Both the position numbers and the translations under genes were made by a program. From assembly GCF_016863495.1 (NCBI RefSeq), contig NZ_BOOZ01000004.1, positions 301,218-365,217 of the forward strand: a DNA stretch of 64,000 bases. Reading direction: 5' to 3'. Position 1 is the first letter of the stretch. Every line of letters begins with the position of its first letter. Under the pieces are notes generated by a model. It was not told where the DNA came from, did not search any database, and saw only the letters and a list, made by a program, of their open reading frames with translations. Below are positions 24,832 to 32,892 of this stretch, piece after piece. This stretch comes from Micromonospora andamanensis. GTDB taxonomy: Bacteria; Actinomycetota; Actinomycetes; Mycobacteriales; Micromonosporaceae.

Positions 24832-25554
24832 TCAGGCCGGCCACGGCACCTCGTGGTAGGTGATCCCCGAGGAGATGGTGACAACATGCTGGTGCCGCCG
24901 CAACGGGCCGTCCCGTAGCGCGTCGAGGTCGACCGGTCGCGCCTCGACGAAGACCGTGGGCCAGGTGAGATCCGGTACGGGCTGGCTGTTCAGCGGGTCG
25001 CCGAGCCGTGACGACTCGGCCTGCCCAGCCCAGTCCTGCGACCAGCCGACCTGAACAGTCCAGTCCTGCCCGGGGACGAGGTAGCCCAACCCGGGCAGGG
25101 GCAGCAGCAATCCGTCATCGGTCCTACCGTTCGCCGCGTAGTAGCTCTCGACCTCCTCGATGGCCGACTCGGTGGAGGGCACCAGCCCGGCAGCTCGGGC
25201 GTGCCTGTCGACCTCCCGCAGCACCTCCAGCAAGTCACCGTCGGCCCCGAGATACCTGGTCTCGGTGAGACCGCAACTGATGCGGTACTCGTCGTGGGCC
25301 CACAGACCGTTCGTGTCGCCGGCATGGCAGATGTCCCGCGTCGCCACGGCCACCGGCCTGAGCGGCGACGCCCGGGCCACGTCGGAGAGCAGGATGCTGA
25401 GCTGCTCGGCGCTCGACGCACCTGCCTGCCGGACCGCTGCCGATTGCGCCTCCCGGGTGGCTTCCTCGCGCGTGGGTGCGTCCGACCCGCAGGCCGCCAG
25501 CGTGAGCACCAGAGCTGCGGCTGCCGCCGATGTGACCAGGTGACGAAGAGTCAT
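24832..25554 (-). CDS. Putative secreted lipoprotein
   Basis: 240 residues from ATG 25554 (ATG 25590 would add 12). The signal sequence MTLRHLVTSAAAAALVLTLAAC ends in a lipobox LAAC, so Cys22 would be lipidated and the protein held on the outer face of the membrane. The mature part is mixed alpha/beta with two cysteines in RDICHAG and RISCGL that could form a disulfide. No family recognised. It is one of the two genes nearest the dif site. Confidence 0.72.
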   Translation of the reverse strand: MTLRHLVTSAAAAALVLTLAACGSDAPTREEATREAQSAAVRQAGASSAEQLSILLSDVARASPLRPVAVATRDICHAGDTNGLWAHDEYRISCGLTETRYLGADGDLLEVLREVDRHARAAGLVPSTESAIEEVESYYAANGRTDDGLLLPLPGLGYLVPGQDWTVQVGWSQDWAGQAESSRLGDPLNSQPVPDLTWPTVFVEARPVDLDALRDGPLRRHQHVVTISSGITYHEVPWPA

Positions 25555-25693
25555 GATGGCGAGGATGCTGGCCGCAGTCAGACGACGCATGAGTCGCCGT
25601 ACTCATCTCGCCGCATCGTCGACGTCGTGAACGCCAGAGGTGGGAAGCCGCACGCCGGCGGCCCTTCCTCTACTCAACGACGACCATCCGCGC

Positions 25694-25721
25694 CGATTCG
25701 ATAATGTACATTATGTAAAGT
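25694..25721 (+). other. dif: dif site (chromosome dimer resolution site, XerC/XerD core)
   Basis: An 11-6-11 Xer core: left arm CGATTCGATAA, centre TGTACA, right arm TTATGTAAAGT. It matches the actinobacterial dif consensus as I remember it (CGATAAT, two variable bases, ACATTATGT, one base, AAGT) at all but one of the 20 fixed right-hand positions, and shares ATAA-N6-TTATGT with the E. coli and B. subtilis sites. It lies in a 220-base gap between genes, in an island of AT-rich sequence, and coincides with the change of strand composition. This marks the replication terminus. Confidence 0.88.
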
Positions 25722-25774
25722 TAAGCGAGCCCCTGCCCCTGACCGCGTCGGGGCCCCACGAGGGTCGACGACGG

Positions 25775-26335
25775 TCAGTCGGTCGGACCGAAGCTGACCT
25801 CGCTGGTCTCGACGGTCCCGGCCTGACGACCGGGCGCCCGGTGGAAGCTCCAGTACAGGTTGGTGTGGGCGATGACCTGCTCCGGCGGCGGCGCGCCGTA
25901 GGCGGTCAGGTCCTCCGTGGTGTGCGCGTCGCCGACGAGCGTCGCGTCGTAGCCCCGTACGAACGCGCCGTGCAGGGTCGACCGGATGCACGCGTCGGTC
26001 TGCGCGCCCGTGACGATCAGCCGGCCCACGCCGCGCTCGGCCAGGACCGCCTCCAGGTCGGTGTCCTCGAACGAATCGCCGTAGCGCTTGTGCACAAGCG
26101 CCTCGCCCTCCTCGCGGACCAGCTCGGGCACGTACTGCCAGGCGTCGCTGCCCTGCGGGAGGCCGTCGTCGGAGTGCTGCACCCAGACGACCGGCGTGCC
26201 CTCGGCGCGGGCCTTACCCAGCAGAGTGTTGATGTTGGCGATGACGCCGTCGCGGTTGTGGGCGCCCGTCACCACCCCGTTCTGCACGTCGATGACGAGC
26301 AGGGCCGTGTTGGGTCGCTCGGGCAGGGTCGTCAT
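25775..26335 (-). CDS. Cysteine hydrolase of the isochorismatase family
   Basis: 186 residues from ATG 26335, set by GGAGG six bases upstream. The catalytic triad positions are visible: Asp in LLVIDVQNGV, Lys in LVHKRYGDSF, Cys in GAQTDACIRST. This fold covers isochorismatases, nicotinamidases and ureidoacrylate hydrolases; the substrate here is unassigned. Residues TDACIRSTLHGAF match the canonical family block. It lies next to dif on the minus strand. Confidence 0.9.
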   Translation of the reverse strand: MTTLPERPNTALLVIDVQNGVVTGAHNRDGVIANINTLLGKARAEGTPVVWVQHSDDGLPQGSDAWQYVPELVREEGEALVHKRYGDSFEDTDLEAVLAERGVGRLIVTGAQTDACIRSTLHGAFVRGYDATLVGDAHTTEDLTAYGAPPPEQVIAHTNLYWSFHRAPGRQAGTVETSEVSFGPTD

Positions 26336-26428
26336 GGCACACCTCCGGTGACGGTGAATTCGGTGTTCCACCGTAGTCACGACCCCTGACAGAAACGCTC
26401 CCCTCCCCTCGGGCACGGAACGCGAGAA

Positions 26429-26454
26429 TCATGCATAATATCCCTTATGCATGA
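26429..26454. repeat. Perfect 10-bp inverted repeat with Xer-site spacing, overlapping the recombinase start codon
   Basis: TCATGCATAA, six bases TATCCC, TTATGCATGA. The spacing and the inner ATAA-N6-TTATG are those of a dif core. The ATG of the recombinase (26447) lies in the right arm. It could be a recombination site, an autoregulatory operator, or both. The start codon inside the arm means binding would block initiation or promoter clearance. Confidence 0.75.
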
Positions 26455-27445
26455 CAAACAGGACGAATCGGTAGCCGTACTGATCGAGGAGTTCCTGACC
26501 GCCCGGGCGACCCGGAAGCCCTCCCCCCACACACAGGTCGCCTACCGGCGGGATCTGACAGCTGTCGCCGCGCTCGCCGCCGAACTGTCCACCCCTCCCC
26601 TCCCCCTGGCCGACCTGCCGGTCGACGCGCTCTCCCCCAGGATGATGCGGGCCGCGTTCGCCCGATTCGCCGCCGGCCGGGCGGCCAACTCCGTCGGTCG
26701 GGCCTGGTCGACCTGGAACGGCTTCTTCTCCTTCCTGGTCGCCGAGCAGGTGGTGTCCGGTAATCCGATGCCGGCCGTGGGACGTCCCCGCACTCCCCTG
26801 CCGACGCCCAAGCCGCTGCGCGGCGAGGACACACCGGAACACCTGCTCACCTCGGTCGCGCGGGCCGAGGGCCGGCAACGGGACCCCTGGCCGGAGCGGG
26901 ACGTGGCGGTGCTGGCGTTGGCCCTGTGCGCGGGGCTGCGACTGTCGGAGCTGCTGGCGTTGCGGGTCGGTTCGCTCGGTGGCCGCCCCGGTGAGCGGCG
27001 GCTGGAGGTGGCCGGCAAGGGCGGGCGTCCCCGGGTGCTGCCGATCGAGCCGGATCTGGACGCGGTGCTGGCGAGCTATCTGGACAGTCGTGCCCGCCGC
27101 TTCGGCGCGCGTACGGTGCGGCAGTTGTCGCCGCTGCTTGTGGATCGCCGGGGTGAGCCGCTGCGCCGGGGCGGTCTGCAGTACCTGGTGGAGTCCTGCT
27201 ACCGGCGAGCCGGGATCGGTGACCGGGTGCCGCGTGGGGCGCGGTTGCACGCGTTGCGGCACACGTTCGCCACGCGGTTGGCCGAGGACGGTGCCGGGGC
27301 TGCGGAGATCATGCGGCTGTTGGGGCACGCGTCGTTGGCGTCGTCGCAGACGTACATCGAGGTGACCTCGGGGCAGCAGCGGGAGGCGGTGCGGGCCAAC
27401 CGTACGAACCGGGCGTTGGCGGGGTTGTTCTCGGCTCCTGACTGA
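26447..27445 (+). CDS. Tyrosine recombinase, Xer-like, located beside dif
   Basis: 332 residues. The N-terminal core-binding SAM-like domain (about 5-110: VLIEEFLTARATRKPSPHTQ) precedes the catalytic domain: Arg in AGLRLSELLALRV, Lys in AGKGGRPRVLP, His and Arg in HALRHTFATRLAE, His in LLGHASLASSQTYIEV and the nucleophile Tyr in the same block. All six catalytic positions appear intact. It is longer than XerC/XerD (about 300). The gene is 726 bases from dif and starts inside a second Xer-like palindrome. XerC/XerD proper probably lie elsewhere, so this may be an accessory recombinase acting at these sites. Confidence 0.88.
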   Translation: MHDKQDESVAVLIEEFLTARATRKPSPHTQVAYRRDLTAVAALAAELSTPPLPLADLPVDALSPRMMRAAFARFAAGRAANSVGRAWSTWNGFFSFLVAEQVVSGNPMPAVGRPRTPLPTPKPLRGEDTPEHLLTSVARAEGRQRDPWPERDVAVLALALCAGLRLSELLALRVGSLGGRPGERRLEVAGKGGRPRVLPIEPDLDAVLASYLDSRARRFGARTVRQLSPLLVDRRGEPLRRGGLQYLVESCYRRAGIGDRVPRGARLHALRHTFATRLAEDGAGAAEIMRLLGHASLASSQTYIEVTSGQQREAVRANRTNRALAGLFSAPD

Positions 27446-27593
27446 GGCGGCGCGGTGCTGTGTGGGGTCATGGGGCGGCCGGTGGTGTGGCAGGCTGGCG
27501 GCGACGCGACTGGCGGCATCGGGGATGGGATCGACCATCGGGAAGCTCGTCGTGGGGGTCGTCCGCCTGGGCCCGCCACGGGCGGGGTGAGCC

Positions 27594-28481
27594 ATGTCGA
27601 CGACGAGGACGAGCGCGCGGTTGTTGCCCGGCGCGCCGGTGGCGCAGGCGGTTCTGGCCCAGGTGGCCGAGGGTGTGGCGGAGTTGCGGGCGGCGGGGGT
27701 GACGCCGACGTTGGCGACGGTGCTGGTGGGTGACGACGAGGCCAGTGCCGGTTACATCCGGATCAAGTCTCGGCAGGCGGCGGAGCTGGGTTTCGCCGCG
27801 CCGCACGTGCGGTTGGCGGCGTCGGCGTCGCAGGCAGATCTGCACGCGGTGCTGGCCGGGTTCAACTCCGATCCTGCTGTGCACGGGGTGTTGGTGCAGT
27901 ATCCGGTCCCCGGTGGTCTGGACTACGACCGGGCGTTGCAGGTTCTCGACCCGGATCTGGACGTGGACGGCATGCATCCGGTGAACATGGGGCGGCTGGC
28001 GTTGGGGTTGCCGGGGCCGCTGCCGTGTACGCCGGCGGCGGTCGAGGCGTTGTTGGCCCATCACGGGGTGCCGGTGGCCGGCCGTGAGGTGGTGATCCTG
28101 GGTCGTGGGGCGACGTTGGGGCGGCCGTTGGCGATGCTGCTGGCGCAGAAGCGGTCGACGGCGAACGCGGCGGTGACTGTGGTGCACACCGGGGTGGTGG
28201 ACTGGCCGAGGTACGCGCGTCGGGCGGACATTCTGGTGGCGGCGGTCGGGGTGCCGGGCATCGTGCGGCCGGAGCATGTGCGTCCGGGTGCGGTGGTGGT
28301 CGGTGGTGGGGTGCGGTACGCGGGGCGTCGGTTGCTGCCGGATGTGGATGAGTCGTGTGCGGCGGTGGCGGGGGCGATCACGCCGAGGGTCGGTGGGGTG
28401 GGTCCGGTGACGGTGGCGATGCTGTTCCGCAACGCGTTGCGGGCGGCGCGGTCAGCGGCTGGTCTGGCGGACCAGTCGTAG
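27594..28481 (+). CDS. folD: Bifunctional methylenetetrahydrofolate dehydrogenase/cyclohydrolase
   Basis: 295 residues from ATG 27594. Contains the FolD blocks: YIRIKSRQA (with the catalytic Tyr/Lys pair), VLVQYPVPGGLDYD (substrate pocket), GMHPVNMGRL, PCTPAAVEALL, the NADP loop VVILGRGATLGRPLAML (normally GRSxxVGxP) and TPRVGGVGPVTVAML. It interconverts 5,10-methylene-, methenyl- and 10-formyl-THF in one-carbon metabolism. The cofactor loop departs from the consensus (GATLGRP). Its 3' end overlaps the convergent HxlR gene by 30 bases. Confidence 0.88.
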   Translation: MSTTRTSARLLPGAPVAQAVLAQVAEGVAELRAAGVTPTLATVLVGDDEASAGYIRIKSRQAAELGFAAPHVRLAASASQADLHAVLAGFNSDPAVHGVLVQYPVPGGLDYDRALQVLDPDLDVDGMHPVNMGRLALGLPGPLPCTPAAVEALLAHHGVPVAGREVVILGRGATLGRPLAMLLAQKRSTANAAVTVVHTGVVDWPRYARRADILVAAVGVPGIVRPEHVRPGAVVVGGGVRYAGRRLLPDVDESCAAVAGAITPRVGGVGPVTVAMLFRNALRAARSAAGLADQS

Positions 28482-29327
28482 GGCGTCGGTGACGGCGGTG
28501 GGGATGTCGGTGACCGGGTAGATCGCGGCGGTGATCGTCCGGGTGTGGTCGGCGACGAGGACGAGGCGTTTGAGGCGGGTCTGCTGGCCGGCGCGGAAGG
28601 TGGGTAGGCGCAGCGCGGCGGTCAGTCGCAGGTCGGTGTCGGAGAGCAGGGTGAACGGGATGGCTTCGGCGGCGGCGAAGGCGGCCTGTTCGTCGGGGCG
28701 TTGGGTGCTGATGCCGTGGACGGTGGCGCCGGCTGCGGTGAAGTCGTTCCACTGTTGGCGGAAGAGGCGGTTTTCCAGGGTGCAGCCGGCGGCGCCGGGG
28801 ATGTCTGTCCAGTGTGGGGGTGTGGGGGTGGGCAGGCCGGTGCCGGGATAGGTGAACAGCACGGTGGTGGGGGTGGTGGCGACCGGGTCGGTGGGTGTGC
28901 GGTCGGTGGCGGTGAGGGTGACGTCGGCGGGTATCCGGGTGCCGACGAGGGTTTGGACGCGGGTTGCTTCGGCGCCGTCGGGTTCGGTGGTGGCGGTGAG
29001 GTTGCCGTCGCCGAGCACCCACCGGTCGGCCCAGTCCTGCATGGTGACGAGGGTGGGTAGCAGGGCGCGACCGCGGTCGGTGAGTACGTATTCGTGGCGG
29101 GGTGGGTGTTGCTGGTAGGGGCGGCGGGTGAGGACGTCGTGGTCGACCAGGTCGTGCAGGCGTTGGGTGAGGACTTTGCGGGAGACGCCGAGTTCGGTGA
29201 CGAGGGTGTCGAAGCGGTGGTGGCCGCGGGCGATCTCGCGTAGCACGAGCAGGTTCCACCAGTCGCCGAGCACGGCGGCTGCCTGGGCGATGCCGCAGGT
29301 GTCGTCGGCGCGGCGGCGGTTGGTCAT
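28452..29327 (-). CDS. HxlR-type winged-helix regulator fused to a peroxiredoxin-like domain
   Basis: 291 residues from ATG 29327. Residues 1-110 are an HxlR domain: CGIAQAAAVLGDWWNLLVLREIARGHHRFD in two pieces, then SRKVLTQRLHDLVDHDVLTR and the wing with HEYVLTDRGRAL. Residues about 150-291 resemble a BCP-type thioredoxin-like fold: VLFTYPGTGLP, AAGCTLENRLFRQQWNDF with a single Cys at the peroxidatic place, then TVHGIST and FTLLSDTDLRLTAALRL. A redox sensor fused to its DNA-binding domain is the natural reading. An inverted repeat lies 58 bases upstream, beside the divergent ABC genes. Confidence 0.82.
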   Translation of the reverse strand: MTNRRRADDTCGIAQAAAVLGDWWNLLVLREIARGHHRFDTLVTELGVSRKVLTQRLHDLVDHDVLTRRPYQQHPPRHEYVLTDRGRALLPTLVTMQDWADRWVLGDGNLTATTEPDGAEATRVQTLVGTRIPADVTLTATDRTPTDPVATTPTTVLFTYPGTGLPTPTPPHWTDIPGAAGCTLENRLFRQQWNDFTAAGATVHGISTQRPDEQAAFAAAEAIPFTLLSDTDLRLTAALRLPTFRAGQQTRLKRLVLVADHTRTITAAIYPVTDIPTAVTDALRLVRQTSR

Positions 29328-29384
29328 GGTCGGATCCTGCCTCAGTGGTGGGTGGGGGGTGTACGTGCCCACGCCCCCATAGTA

Positions 29385-29401
29385 AGTTCCCTTTGGGAAC
29401 T
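29385..29401. promoter_or_regulatory. Inverted repeat between hxlR-fusion and ABC exporter genes
   Basis: AGTTCCC-TTT-GGGAACT, seven-base arms with three bases between. HxlR-family proteins bind short dyads of this kind. It sits 12 bases before the ABC permease start and 58 before the regulator start, so it can control both. Seen: the perfect dyad. Inferred: HxlR binding. Confidence 0.65.
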
Positions 29402-29412
29402 CACCGGGAGGT

Positions 29413-30225
29413 GTGGCGGTGTCGGTCATGGGGGCCACCTTCGTGCGCAACTGGCGGATCACGGTGCGCGCCTACCCGTGGACGTACTTCGTCGGCACCC
29501 TGGCCACCGGTGTGCTGACCATCGGGGTGTCGATGTTGGCGTACCGGGCCATCGGGGGCGGTCGCGTCGGGGCGAGCTTCACCGCGGCCACCGGCAGCGC
29601 CGACTATCTCGGCTACGTCACCATCGGCGCCGCCGCGCTGACCTTCACCACCCGGATGGTGCTGTGGGTGGCCAAGGCGCAGATCACCGAGTACCGCGAG
29701 GGGACCCTGGAGAGCCAGTTGCTCACCCCGGCGCGGCGCCTGCCGTACCTGTTGGGGGTGACCGCGCAGGCGTTGAGCACCACAGCTGTGGAGATCACCG
29801 TGCTGGTCGCCGTGGCCGGTGTCCTGGGGGTGCGGCTGAGCGTGCCCGAGCCGCTGACGTTGCTGGCCGCGACGGTGGCGGCGACCGTGGCGGTGGTCGG
29901 CATGTCGGTGCCGTTGAGCGCGCTCATGCTTGCCGCGGGTGAGGCTCACATCACCCAGAACACCCTGTTCACCGCGATGGCGTTGCTGTGCGGGTTCACG
30001 TTCCCCACAAGCTATCTGCCGCAGGCGGCGCGCTGGCTCGGGGAGGCGCTGCCGGTCACCTGGGCGCTGCGGGTGCTGCGGGCGGCCACCCTGCCCGGCG
30101 CCGACGTCGATCCCTGGCCCGCCTTCGCCGTCTGTCTCCTGCTGGGCGGGGCGTATCTGCTGGTCGGGCTGTCCATCCTCAAGCCCGCCGAGCGGCGGGC
30201 GCTGCATCGGAGTGCGCGCGCATGA
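29413..30225 (+). CDS. ABC-2 type transporter permease (first)
   Basis: 270 residues from GTG 29413 (GTG 29419 is also possible), after GGGAGGT. About six membrane helices: YFVGTLATGVLTIGVSMLAY, YVTIGAAALTFTTRMVLWV, then TEYREGTLESQLLTPARRLPYLLG, the loop typical of ABC-2 permeases, and FAVCLLLGGAYLLVGLSIL near the end. Overlaps the ATPase gene by ATGA. Part of a three-gene permease-ATPase-permease exporter (DrrB/NodJ-like class), probably pumping a hydrophobic compound outwards. Confidence 0.85.
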   Translation: MAVSVMGATFVRNWRITVRAYPWTYFVGTLATGVLTIGVSMLAYRAIGGGRVGASFTAATGSADYLGYVTIGAAALTFTTRMVLWVAKAQITEYREGTLESQLLTPARRLPYLLGVTAQALSTTAVEITVLVAVAGVLGVRLSVPEPLTLLAATVAATVAVVGMSVPLSALMLAAGEAHITQNTLFTAMALLCGFTFPTSYLPQAARWLGEALPVTWALRVLRAATLPGADVDPWPAFAVCLLLGGAYLLVGLSILKPAERRALHRSARA

Positions 30226-31223
30226 GCACTGGCATCGTCACCACCGACCTGCGCAAGACGTTTCCGGTTCGGCGCTGGCAGGGCTGGCGCCGTCGGCCGG
30301 CCGCCGCGCCGGTACCGGCCGTGGACGGGCTGTCGTTGCGGATTCCGCCCGGTCAGGTCACCGGTTTGCTGGGTCTCAACGGTGCCGGCAAGACCACCAC
30401 CATCCGGATCCTGTCCACCCTGCTGCGGCCCAGCGGCGGCACGGTGAGCGTGGACGGGTTGGACGTGGTCGAGCACGCCCGTGAGGTACGCCGACGGATC
30501 AATGTGATCTCCGGTGGCGAGCGGATGGTGTACGACCGGCTGACCGCCCGGGAGAACCTGTGGTACTTCGGCCAGTTGTACGACGTGCCGCGGGCCCGGT
30601 TGCGGGTCCGGATCGGTGAGCTGCTCGACCTGGTGGGGCTGACCGAGGCGGCGCGGCTGCCGGTGGAGCGGTACTCACGGGGCATGCGTCAGAGGTTGGT
30701 CATCGCCCGTGGCCTGATCAACGATCCGGCGTACCTGCTGCTGGACGAGCCGACGCTGGGTCTGGACGCGCCGATCGCCCACCAGTTGCGGGCGCTGATC
30801 GCCCAGTTGGCCGCGGACGGGGTCGGGGTGCTGTTGACCTCCCACTACCTGGCGGAGGTGGAGCAGCTGTGCCGGCACGTGTACCTCATCGCCCGGGGAT
30901 CGTTGGTGGCCCAGGGCAGTCCGGCGCAGTTGGCGGGTCAGACTGTTCGCCGGCACACCGTGCGGCTCGTGCTCGCCGAAGCCGACCCGTCGGTCACCGC
31001 CGCGCTGCGTGCGCTGGCCGTGCGGCACGACGCGGAGCTGACCGTCGACGTGGACGACGAGGGTCGGCCACGGTTCGCGCTGCGCCACCCGGAGGACCTG
31101 GTGGGTGCGGTGGTCACGGCGGTGGTCCAGCAGGGCGGGGCGGTCGCCGGGCTGACGGTGACTCCGCCGACCCTGGAGGACGCGATCCTCGCCCTGGCCG
31201 ACCCGGCGGCGGTGGCACGGTGA
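30222..31223 (+). CDS. ABC-2 exporter ATPase
   Basis: 333 residues from ATG 30222. Walker A LNGAGKTTT, Q-loop region with NVISGGERMVYDRLT, signature YSRGMRQRLVIARG (a YSxGMRQR variant common in drug exporters of the DrrA class), Walker B LLLDEPTLGLD, H-loop TSHYL. The C-terminal 90 residues form a regulatory domain as in DrrA/CcmA-type ATPases. It overlaps both flanking permease genes by four bases, fixing the starts. It drives export by the two permeases. Confidence 0.92.
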   Translation: MSTGIVTTDLRKTFPVRRWQGWRRRPAAAPVPAVDGLSLRIPPGQVTGLLGLNGAGKTTTIRILSTLLRPSGGTVSVDGLDVVEHAREVRRRINVISGGERMVYDRLTARENLWYFGQLYDVPRARLRVRIGELLDLVGLTEAARLPVERYSRGMRQRLVIARGLINDPAYLLLDEPTLGLDAPIAHQLRALIAQLAADGVGVLLTSHYLAEVEQLCRHVYLIARGSLVAQGSPAQLAGQTVRRHTVRLVLAEADPSVTAALRALAVRHDAELTVDVDDEGRPRFALRHPEDLVGAVVTAVVQQGGAVAGLTVTPPTLEDAILALADPAAVAR

Positions 31224-32041
31224 GCCACGCTCTGCGGGTTGTCGCGGCCGAGGCGCTCAAGCAGCACCGGCGGTTGTTCGGGCAGCCGTTGGTGCTGTTC
31301 TCCATGCTGCTGTGGCCGCTGCTGACCCTAGCCGCCACGTACTACACGGTGCTGCCGGTGATGGAGTCCGCGGCGGCGCCGCAGCGGTGGCCGGTGGCCG
31401 CCGATCCGCGGCGGCTGCTGGCGTTTCTCGCCGCCGGGGCGCTGGCCTACACGTTCTTCTTCTCGCTTGTTCAGTCGGCCTGGCACTTCTCGTTCGAGCG
31501 GGTCAGTGGCACCTTGGAGGCGTTGTTCCTCTCCCCCGCCAGCCGGATGGCGCTGGTGATCGGCAACGGTGCGGCGGCGCTGACGCAGAATGCCTGGTTG
31601 TTCGGCTGCTTCGCGGTGGCCGCGGCGACCGCCGCCGACGTGCTGGACGTCGCCCACCCCGGCATGTACGTGGTGGCGGCGGTGGCGCTGTTGGTGCCGG
31701 CGGTGGCCTGGGGCGCGTTCCTCAACAGTCTGTTGATCTTTTCTCGGGATTCGGCGTTCCTGTACACGTTGCTTGACGATCCGCTGTGGTTCGTCGCGGG
31801 GGTGCGGCTGCCGCTGTTCGCCCTGCCGGTGTGGATCAAGGTGGTCGGCTTGGCTTTCCCGTTGACCAGCAGCCTGGTGGTGCTGCGTGGGGCGCTGCTG
31901 GATCGGGCGGACCTCGGTGATCTGGTGGTCCCGTTGGGGTGGTTGGCGCTGTTGACCGTCGGGCTGTTCGGCGGTGCCTCGGCGTTGCTGCGCCTGGGTG
32001 AGGCGCGGGTCCAGCGCACCGGCGGTCTTCAGGTCTTCTAG
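31220..32041 (+). CDS. ABC-2 type transporter permease (second)
   Basis: 273 residues from GTG 31220, overlapping the ATPase stop as GTGA. Six membrane helices with FGQPLVLFSMLLWPLLTLAATYY, ALAYTFFFSLVQSAWHFSFERVSGTLEALFLSP in pieces (the ABC-2 EAA-like loop SGTLEALFLSP) and a C-terminal FGGASALLRLGEARV. With its sister permease it makes a heterodimeric channel. No resistance or biosynthesis genes flank it, so the substrate cannot be guessed. Confidence 0.86.
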   Translation: MSHALRVVAAEALKQHRRLFGQPLVLFSMLLWPLLTLAATYYTVLPVMESAAAPQRWPVAADPRRLLAFLAAGALAYTFFFSLVQSAWHFSFERVSGTLEALFLSPASRMALVIGNGAAALTQNAWLFGCFAVAAATAADVLDVAHPGMYVVAAVALLVPAVAWGAFLNSLLIFSRDSAFLYTLLDDPLWFVAGVRLPLFALPVWIKVVGLAFPLTSSLVVLRGALLDRADLGDLVVPLGWLALLTVGLFGGASALLRLGEARVQRTGGLQVF

Positions 32042-32064
32042 TCGACCCCCGCTCGGCCGAGCCG

Positions 32065-32856
32065 TCAGGAGACACCCCGGCCGAGGTCGACGACCAGGGG
32101 TCGGTGGTCGGAGATGGTCGACAGTGGGGTGCGTACGGCGGTGACCGGGGGTAGCTGGTCGAAGCCGTGCCGGTCGGCGAGGATGTGGTCGAGCTGGATG
32201 CGGGGTTGCGCGGCGGGGTAGGTGGGTCGGCGGGCCAGCAGGTGCCAGCCGGAGACGGCGCGGGTGGCCCAGGCGGGCAGGTTCAGGTCGCCGAGCAGGA
32301 TGCGGGGGGCGGGCAGCGCGCGCAGGGCGCGGATGACCTGGCGGAGCTGGCGGACGTTCCAGCCGGCGACGAAGGACAGGTGGGTGGCGGCGACGGTGAG
32401 CCGGCCGTGCGGGGTGTCCAGCACCGCGGCGAGGACGACGCGGGGTTCGTCGCGCAGCAGGATGAGGCCGCCGCCGGGGCCGGGCACGTAGACCGGGGAG
32501 CGTACCGGTGCGGGGTGCAGCCGGGTGACGCGCCAGCTGGTGACCGGGTGGCGGGAGATCAGGCCGACGCCGTAGCAGGGTTCGCCGTGGCCGTCGTCGT
32601 CGTGGGTGAGGGGGCGGAACGCCTCGCCGGGGGTGCCGACGACGGCGGCGGCGAAGCGGTGCGCGGGTGCGCCGAGGGCCTGGGCGGCGATGGCGGTGAG
32701 GTCGAGGTTGCCGCTACGGGACTGGTCGCGGTCGACCTCCTGCAGGGCCAGGACGTCGGCGTCGAGGGTGGCCACGGCGGCGGTCAGCCGGGCCGGGTCG
32801 ACCAGGCCGTCGGTGAGGGACCGGCCGTGCAGCAGGTTGAACGTGGCCAGGCGCAC
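32065..32856 (-). CDS. Endonuclease/exonuclease/phosphatase-family protein
   Basis: 263 residues from GTG 32856. Motifs of the EEP fold: LATFNLLHGR, LALQEVDRDQSRSGN with the metal-binding Glu, GLISRHP, TVAATHLSF, RILLGDLNLPAW with the catalytic Asp-x-Asn, and TISDHRPLVVDL with the C-terminal Asp-His pair. It cleaves phosphodiester or phosphoester bonds; proteins of this sort act on nucleic acids, inositol phosphates or sphingolipids. No signal peptide or membrane helix is seen. Confidence 0.85.
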   Translation of the reverse strand: MRLATFNLLHGRSLTDGLVDPARLTAAVATLDADVLALQEVDRDQSRSGNLDLTAIAAQALGAPAHRFAAAVVGTPGEAFRPLTHDDDGHGEPCYGVGLISRHPVTSWRVTRLHPAPVRSPVYVPGPGGGLILLRDEPRVVLAAVLDTPHGRLTVAATHLSFVAGWNVRQLRQVIRALRALPAPRILLGDLNLPAWATRAVSGWHLLARRPTYPAAQPRIQLDHILADRHGFDQLPPVTAVRTPLSTISDHRPLVVDLGRGVS

Positions 32857-32892
32857 GCTGTCACCTTAGCGACGCCGTGGGACAGTTGCCCG

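Noticed and set aside
25775..27445. An integrative mobile element bounded by dif and the recombinase
   Set aside because: Only one cargo gene (isochorismatase family) lies between the two sites, no direct-repeat att pair is seen, and base composition is not foreign. Accessory recombinase beside dif is simpler.
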